The translations under genes were made by a program, and so were the position numbers. Shown here piece after piece: positions 22,456 through 26,803 of a stretch of DNA of 26,803 nucleotides. The notes under the pieces are model-generated. The model saw nothing but the letters and a program-made list of their open reading frames with translations. It was not told where the DNA came from and did not search any database. The first letter of the stretch is position 1; every line of letters begins with the position of its first letter. The stretch is from JAGLQA01 sp023135565 (GTDB taxonomy: Bacteria > Acidobacteriota > Aminicenantia > UBA2199), in assembly GCA_030639305.1 (NCBI GenBank), contig DAOWCY010000093.1:1-26803 (forward strand), in the 5' to 3' direction.

Positions 22456-24090
22456 ATGCGTAAGTTTTCGTCATATGGACCGGTCGATACCGACGTGCAT
22501 TACTATGCGCCCAGGAAAGAACTAATCGACCTGGCTTATCTGCGGTTGGTAGGAGAACACCCGGGAAAAGGCGGCCACTATATAACCGCCTGGGCGCCGC
22601 GGCAAACAGGCAAAACCTGGCTCATGCTCCAGGTGCTCCACCGCCTGGAAAAAGAAGCACAATTCGACGTTTTGAAATTAGACCTGGAACACCTGAAAAT
22701 GGAAACCGATGTCAATTTCATCGCCGCGGCCATGGCTAACGAAATCCTGGCGGAACTGGGTAAAAAAGAAAAAATCCGGGCTGACGCTTCACTGCTGGAA
22801 TTCCAGCGGATATTCAGCCGCGATGTGCTGGATAAACCGCTTATCCTACTCCTCGACGAATTCGATGCCCTGCCCGAAGAAGCCATTAATAAACTGGCCG
22901 GGGTTTTCAGGAATATCTACAATTACAGGCGGAAAGAGTCGCAAAAAACCAGCGGGGAAAGAAAATATTTGCTGCATGGCGCAGCTTTGATCGGGGTGCG
23001 CAGCGTCCTGGGTATAGAAAATGTCAAAGGTTCTCCTTTTAATGTGCAGCGCAGCCTGCATATCCCCAACCTAACTTACGTGGAAGTGGAAGGCATGTTC
23101 AAGCAGTACGAAAAAGAAAACGGCCGGGAAGTAGAGCAGCAGGTGATTTCCGAGGTCTACCGGGAGACACAGGGGCAGCCGGGATTAACCTGCTGGTTCG
23201 GGGAACTGCTGACCGAAGGCATGGACGATTTCCAGGTAAACAGGAAAAAACCGCTTACCATGGAAGTTTTCAAAGCTGCGTATCCTTATGCTCTTTATAC
23301 CCTGCCCAACAACAATGTTATCAATATCGTGAGTAAGGCCAAACAGCAGCCTTATAAACAATTGGTACTGGAAATTTTCGAAACCGCCGATGACATAGAA
23401 TTCAGCTTCGATAATGATAAAACCAATTATTTATATATGAATGGCGTTATCGAAAAAGAGAAAGGCGACAGCGGCAAATTCTATATTAAATTTTCATCTC
23501 CTTTTATCCAGAAACGGCTTTTTAACTATTTTTCCGACGCGCTTTTCAGTTATATGGGCAGGCTTATCGAACCTTTTGCCAACCTGGAAGATGTAATTAC
23601 CGACGAAACTCTGCACATTAAAAACCTGTTAAAATTGTACCAAAAATACCTCGCCGAAAACAGCGCCTGGTTGTTTAAAGAAGCGCCCCGGCGCAGCGAT
23701 CTAAGGGTATATGAAGCGGTGTTTCATTTTAATTTGTATGCTTATATCAATGAATTTTTAAGGAGCAAGAGCGGCAGTGTCTGGCCCGAATTCCCCACCG
23801 GCAACGGCAAGATCGACTTGATCGTCAGGTACGGGGGTAAGGTTTACGGCGTCGAATTAAAGAGCTATACCGACCAGCCCGGTTACCGGCAGGCGTTGAA
23901 ACAGGCGGCCCGGTACGGCAGGCAGTTGCAATTAGACGAGATATTCTTAGTGTTTTTTGTCGAGAGCATCGACGACAAAAGCAGGCGCACTTACGAAGTC
24001 GATTACGTCGATGAAGAGACAAAAGTGAAAGTGAGACCGGTTTTTATCGAGACCGGCCCCCCGGCGGTGGTTGAAACCCACAGGAGTTAA
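22456..24090 (+). CDS. AAA-like ATPase fused to a PD-(D/E)XK nuclease domain
   Basis: 544 residues. It opens with FSSYGPVDTDVHYYAPR, the start of the AAA-like (AAA_35-type) ATPases. Walker A is APRQTGKTW (47-55), with Ala in the first Gly place as often in this group; Walker B is LILLLDEFDAL (129-139). A winged-helix-like middle (LTYVEVEGMFKQYEKENGRE, GQPGLTCWFGELL) follows. The last 100 residues form a nuclease domain: GKIDLIVRYGGKVYGVELKS with Asp454, Glu467 and Lys469. Probably an NTP-switched DNA nuclease of the broad ATPase/nuclease family with suspected defence or mobile-element roles; no function is proven. AAGGAG at about 22443-22448. Three bases separate it from a second nuclease gene. 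Confidence 0.82.
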   Translation: MRKFSSYGPVDTDVHYYAPRKELIDLAYLRLVGEHPGKGGHYITAWAPRQTGKTWLMLQVLHRLEKEAQFDVLKLDLEHLKMETDVNFIAAAMANEILAELGKKEKIRADASLLEFQRIFSRDVLDKPLILLLDEFDALPEEAINKLAGVFRNIYNYRRKESQKTSGERKYLLHGAALIGVRSVLGIENVKGSPFNVQRSLHIPNLTYVEVEGMFKQYEKENGREVEQQVISEVYRETQGQPGLTCWFGELLTEGMDDFQVNRKKPLTMEVFKAAYPYALYTLPNNNVINIVSKAKQQPYKQLVLEIFETADDIEFSFDNDKTNYLYMNGVIEKEKGDSGKFYIKFSSPFIQKRLFNYFSDALFSYMGRLIEPFANLEDVITDETLHIKNLLKLYQKYLAENSAWLFKEAPRRSDLRVYEAVFHFNLYAYINEFLRSKSGSVWPEFPTGNGKIDLIVRYGGKVYGVELKSYTDQPGYRQALKQAARYGRQLQLDEIFLVFFVESIDDKSRRTYEVDYVDEETKVKVRPVFIETGPPAVVETHRS

Positions 24091-24093
24091 AAT

Positions 24094-24672
24094 ATGGCCT
24101 TAGCAGCTTTGAATTTAGAAGATTTACCACACTATAACTATGATGAATATGTCCACTGGGAAGGCAGTTGGGAAATCATCTCCGGTATTCCCTATGCCAT
24201 GGCTCCCGCCCCGGTGATGAAACACCAGCGCCTGAGCGTGAAAATAGCATCGCAATTAGATCAACTCCTGGCCGGCTGCCGGTTCTGCAAAACCTATACA
24301 GCTATCGACTGGCAGGTCGAAAAAGATACGGTAGTGCAGCCCGATGTGCTGGTGGTGTGCGGCGAATCCAGTGAAAAAGAGAAACTTTCGGTTCCGCCGC
24401 TGTTGATTATCGAGATACTTTCTCCTTCTACGGCCCGCAAGGATAGGGGCTTAAAATATCAACTTTACCGGGAAGCCGGGGTCAGGTACTACTGCCTAAT
24501 AGACCCGGCAAATAAAAGCGTCGAAATTTTCGAACTGCATGAGCTAACTGGAGACGAAGCTTGCGCCGCGCAAAAGAAATATAAAGAGATAAAAGAATTT
24601 CAAGAAGGTAAAATGTTTTTTGATTTCGATAAATGCAGTATTGCTTTCGATTTCGGTAAGGTTTTTGAATAA
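24094..24672 (+). CDS. Uma2 family (DUF820) endonuclease
   Basis: 192 residues with the PD-(D/E)XK core of Uma2: VQPDVLVVCG (Asp84), PPLLIIEILSPSTARKD (Glu107), then RGLKYQLYREAG (Lys121) and VRYYCLIDPANKSVEIFEL. The N-terminus DEYVHWEGSWEIISGIPYAMA and APAPVMKHQRLSVKIASQL are typical. The family is expanded in cyanobacteria and uncultured bacteria; its biological role is unknown. The start context GGAGTTAAAATATG is identical to that of the upstream ATPase-nuclease gene and contains that gene's stop codon, so the pair is tightly coupled. No separate promoter. Confidence 0.88.
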   Translation: MALAALNLEDLPHYNYDEYVHWEGSWEIISGIPYAMAPAPVMKHQRLSVKIASQLDQLLAGCRFCKTYTAIDWQVEKDTVVQPDVLVVCGESSEKEKLSVPPLLIIEILSPSTARKDRGLKYQLYREAGVRYYCLIDPANKSVEIFELHELTGDEACAAQKKYKEIKEFQEGKMFFDFDKCSIAFDFGKVFE

Positions 24673-24708
24673 TTAAGAGGGTGCGCCCGCCGGGTGCTTT
24701 GAATAATC

Positions 24709-26067
24709 ATGAAGAAGAAAATACTATTTGAATGTATCGAATGCGGTTACCAGGGGCCGAAATATTTCGGTAAGTGTCCGCAGTGCGATGCCTGGAACAC
24801 CATGACCGAAGTAGATGCCGAAAAAGAAAAACAGGATATCGACAGCGTCCGCATCAAACCGGTAAAACTAAGCGATATCGACAACCTGGAAATTAAACGG
24901 GAAATAACCGGGCTGCAGGAGTTCGATAGAGTGTTGGGCGGCGGCATCGTGCCCGACTCTATCATTTTAATCGGCGGGGAGCCGGGAGTGGGCAAATCGA
25001 CATTGCTGATGGAGGTTTCCGGCATCCTGTCCAAAAAGAATAAAAAAGTCCTCTATTATTCCGGCGAAGAATCGGCGGTACAGATCAAGCTGCGCGCCAA
25101 CCGCTTAGGGGTGGATTCGGAGGATATCCTGCTGCTCACCATGGGCAGCCTGGAAGACCTGAAAAGCGCGATAACCGAATATAAGCCCGATTATTTGATT
25201 ATCGACTCTATCCAGACCATCAATGCCAAAAAAGGTTCTATGCTGCCCGGATCGGTTTCGGCCATGAGGTTTGTCACCGGCGAGATTATAGAACTGGCGA
25301 AACGCAATCATATCACCGGTTTCATCATCGGGCATATCACCAAAGAGGGCCACATTGCCGGGCCTAAAACCCTGGAACATATGGTAGATGCGGTGCTCTA
25401 TTTCCAGGGCGAAATAAAGTCCGATTTGCGGATATTGCGGGCGGAAAAGAACCGTTTCGGTGCAGTGGATGAGATCGGCATATTCCAGATGACCAAAGAC
25501 GGGCTGAAGCCCATCAGCGATCCCTCTTTAGTGTTCTTACAGCAGCGTGAAACCATAGAACCGGGGATTGCTTTATTCCCGGCTATGAGTGGAATGCGGG
25601 CGATATTGATAGAGATCCAGTCCTTAGTGACCGAGAGTCCTTTTGCTCCTAATCCGCGCCGTATCTGCGTCGGTTTCGACAGTTACAGGATGTCGATGTT
25701 GATTTCTATCATCGAAAAGAAACTAAAACTACCTTTTTACAAGTCCGATGTGTTTTTGAATATTGCCGGCGGGATAACCTTGAAAGAGCCTGCCGGTGAT
25801 TTATCTGCCGCTGCTGCTTTAATTTCCAGTTACAAGAACAAAGCCGTGCCCCAAGATTTGCTTATTATCGGGGAAGTAGGGCTTACCGGCGAAGTGCGGC
25901 CCGTTAGTTTCGTGGAACTGCGGGTAAAAGAGGGGATCAGGCAGGGTTTTTCGAAATTTGTAGTGCCTGCCGCCCAGGGCAATATCGGGGCAGCTTTGCC
26001 GTCTGTGGATATTTCTCTTTTTCCTGTTGAGAATTTGTACGAATTCTACAAAAATATAACGTCATAG
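24709..26067 (+). CDS. radA: DNA repair protein RadA (Sms)
   Basis: 452 residues, full length. Bacterial RadA is a hexameric helicase that drives branch migration during recombination. N-terminal zinc ribbon Cys9, 12, 23, 26 (CIECGYQGPKYFGKCPQC), Walker A GEPGVGKST (90-98), Walker B DYLIIDSIQ (161-169), the RadA-specific KNRFG (247-251), and a C-terminal Lon-protease-like domain (GDLSAAAALISSYKNKAVPQ) which lacks protease function in this family. No strong ribosome site precedes the ATG and only 36 bases separate it from the Uma2 gene, so it may be transcribed with that operon. Its link to the nucleases could be chance. Confidence 0.94.
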   Translation: MKKKILFECIECGYQGPKYFGKCPQCDAWNTMTEVDAEKEKQDIDSVRIKPVKLSDIDNLEIKREITGLQEFDRVLGGGIVPDSIILIGGEPGVGKSTLLMEVSGILSKKNKKVLYYSGEESAVQIKLRANRLGVDSEDILLLTMGSLEDLKSAITEYKPDYLIIDSIQTINAKKGSMLPGSVSAMRFVTGEIIELAKRNHITGFIIGHITKEGHIAGPKTLEHMVDAVLYFQGEIKSDLRILRAEKNRFGAVDEIGIFQMTKDGLKPISDPSLVFLQQRETIEPGIALFPAMSGMRAILIEIQSLVTESPFAPNPRRICVGFDSYRMSMLISIIEKKLKLPFYKSDVFLNIAGGITLKEPAGDLSAAAALISSYKNKAVPQDLLIIGEVGLTGEVRPVSFVELRVKEGIRQGFSKFVVPAAQGNIGAALPSVDISLFPVENLYEFYKNITS

Positions 26068-26110
26068 CATAAACAGGCCCACAGATTAACACAAATTTTG
26101 GTTTGGATTC

Positions 26111-26182
26111 GGTTTAACAGAAGTTTTTGTCCAACTTTTTTCAAAAAGTTGGCCGCCGGAGGCAAGCTCCACGACGTGGGGA
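26111..26182 (+). repeat. Composite hairpin repeat, divergent copy R9
   Basis: AACTTTTTTCAAAAAGTT hairpin, GGCCGCCGGAGGC and a CTCCACGACGTGGGG hairpin downstream of radA. It may end the radA transcript. Confidence 0.7.
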
Positions 26183-26220
26183 AACGTTTAAGGGGCAATA
26201 ACTTAAGGCAGCGCGGCGAA

Positions 26221-26399
26221 CCATGAAAATTGTTACAGCGAAAAGAAAAAGGAATAAACAGCGCAAAAGGAGGGTGGGACGCGGATATATCGCCGTTCAG
26301 CATATCCCCGTTAAAATGCAGGGGGAACCGGTAAATACGCTGAAACACGCCGCACCACATACAGTCTGAGCATAAGCCCAACTGTAACAATTTTCACGG
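26221..26399. mobile_element. 179-bp element with 18-bp inverted ends (MITE-like)
   Basis: CCATGAAAATTGTTACAG (26221-26238) and CTGTAACAATTTTCACGG (26382-26399) are inverted repeats with one mismatch; similarity extends a few bases outward (GAACC/GGTTT). The inside holds no transposase. A 48-codon basic frame (26223-26369) begins inside the left arm but has no ribosome site. A non-autonomous element is likely; target duplications are not clear. Confidence 0.5.
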
Positions 26400-26456
26400 T
26401 TTCAGGAAAAAAGAATCGGTGCTATCATGTTAACTATTATCTAAAGGAGAAATAAT

Positions 26457-26537
26457 ATGAACGCTTCAGCCCTGAAAACCATCGTCCTGTTTTGTTTCTT
26501 AAGCATCGTTTTCGCCGCAGCTGTCGCTCGCCAATAA
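26457..26537 (+). CDS. Hydrophobic 26-residue microprotein
   Basis: ATG at 26457, with AAGGAG at 26443-26448. The product MNASALKTIVLFCFLSIVFA continues AAVARQ and then stops. One membrane helix of about 18 residues, with an AxA site that also fits a signal peptide end. It could be a small membrane protein, a type I toxin-like peptide, or the remnant of a secreted protein. The strong ribosome site favours real translation. No family recognised. Confidence 0.45.
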   Translation: MNASALKTIVLFCFLSIVFAAAVARQ

Positions 26538-26611
26538 GCTGTCCGGGCTGGATTTTCAGGGAGGTGAAAAGAAGGGGACAGGCCAATATTGGTTAGTTAT
26601 TTTGACCTGTA

Positions 26612-26640
26612 TTGAAAAAAAGGCCCATTTATACTATACT
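26612..26640 (+). promoter_or_regulatory. Promoter of the truncated ATPase gene
   Basis: TTGAAA (26612-26617), 17-bp spacer, TATACT (26635-26640). The predicted start point falls on the ATG at 26647, so the transcript would be leaderless. Confidence 0.5.
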
Positions 26641-26646
26641 CTCTTT

Positions 26647-26703
26647 ATGATAAAAAAAGCAAAACGCTATTTTAATACTTCCGGGCCTATAGCGCTCAGA
26701 TAA
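26647..26703 (+). pseudogene. 5' fragment of an AAA-like ATPase gene
   Basis: Eighteen codons, MIKKAKRYFNTSGPIALR, then TAA. KRYFNTSGPI is the standard opening of AAA-like ATPases (related to FSSYGPVDTDVHYY of the gene at 22456), which should continue with an xxxHYxxxP stretch. It breaks off where a repeated sequence starts, so it was probably cut by an insertion or rearrangement. Confidence 0.55.
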
Positions 26704-26736
26704 AGTAACCCGTTTTTGCTCAGATAAAGTAATCCG
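26694..26736 (+). repeat. Two 19-bp direct repeats at the break in the ATPase gene
   Basis: GCTCAGATAAAGTAACCCG (26694-26712) and GCTCAGATAAAGTAATCCG (26718-26736), 18 of 19 identical. Repeated subterminal sites are usual near insertion-sequence ends. The remaining bases to 26803 hold no recognisable gene. Confidence 0.6.
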
Positions 26737-26803
26737 CCCAATCTACATATCAAATGCCCCTTAAAAAAGCTTAGGACACTCTTTTTCTTTTCCAAGTAGC
26801 AGA

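Noticed and set aside
26046..26390. Minus-strand frame of 114 codons after radA, and the 48-codon plus-strand frame at 26223
   Set aside because: Both run through the repeat or the inverted-end element with no ribosome site; not supported as genes.

Overview
The window is bacterial DNA of medium GC, most likely from an uncultured anaerobe. Bacterial hallmarks are good sigma70-type promoters (TTGACA/TATAAT), Shine-Dalgarno sites, a zinc-ribbon RadA/Sms, a type IV prepilin, a CvpA protein and a Fis-type helix-turn-helix protein. The exception is a gatE-gatD pair, the tRNA-dependent glutaminyl amidotransferase normally regarded as archaeal. No marker present here fixes the phylum.

Layout. 1-2500: possible edge fragment, DUF302 protein, and a ketoglutarate-semialdehyde-type aldehyde dehydrogenase, separated by intergenic repeats. 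2498-5130 (minus): Gfo/Idh/MocA oxidoreductase, a dead hicA toxin gene behind an intact hicB, and an Rpn-type nuclease; hicB and the Rpn gene carry the same 51-bp promoter segment. 5168-6381 (minus): QueG-like Fe-S protein and a small frameshifted gene. 6540-9613 (plus): M20 hydrolase, GNAT transferase and enolase-superfamily racemase, the gene set of the N-succinyl pathway that turns D- into L-amino acids. 9806-10974: threonine-synthase-like gene broken by a frameshift. 11137-12003: a small interrupted frame and a pilin-like gene. 12193-17802 (minus): ornithine carbamoyltransferase, gatD, gatE, then tRNA-Glu(CUC) and tRNA-Gln(CUG), so the amidotransferase sits near the tRNA it acts on. 18090-19821 (minus): purC-cvpA-Fis-like operon. 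20094-22286 (minus): K+-dependent membrane pyrophosphatase. 22456-24672 (plus): AAA-like ATPase with a C-terminal nuclease domain plus a Uma2 nuclease, behind a promoter with a palindrome on its -35 box. 24709-26067: radA. 26068-26803: repeats, a 179-bp element with inverted ends, a 26-residue hydrophobic microprotein, and the start of a second AAA-like ATPase gene that stops after 18 codons next to a short direct repeat.

Running through the window is a composite, hairpin-rich intergenic repeat (about nine recognisable copies). One copy has overrun a gene end and now encodes the last 14 residues of the Gfo/Idh/MocA protein. Several small genes are broken (hicA, the small gene at 6156, the threonine synthase and perhaps the frame at 11137), which suggests active gene decay or some assembly indels; hicA cannot be explained by indels alone.
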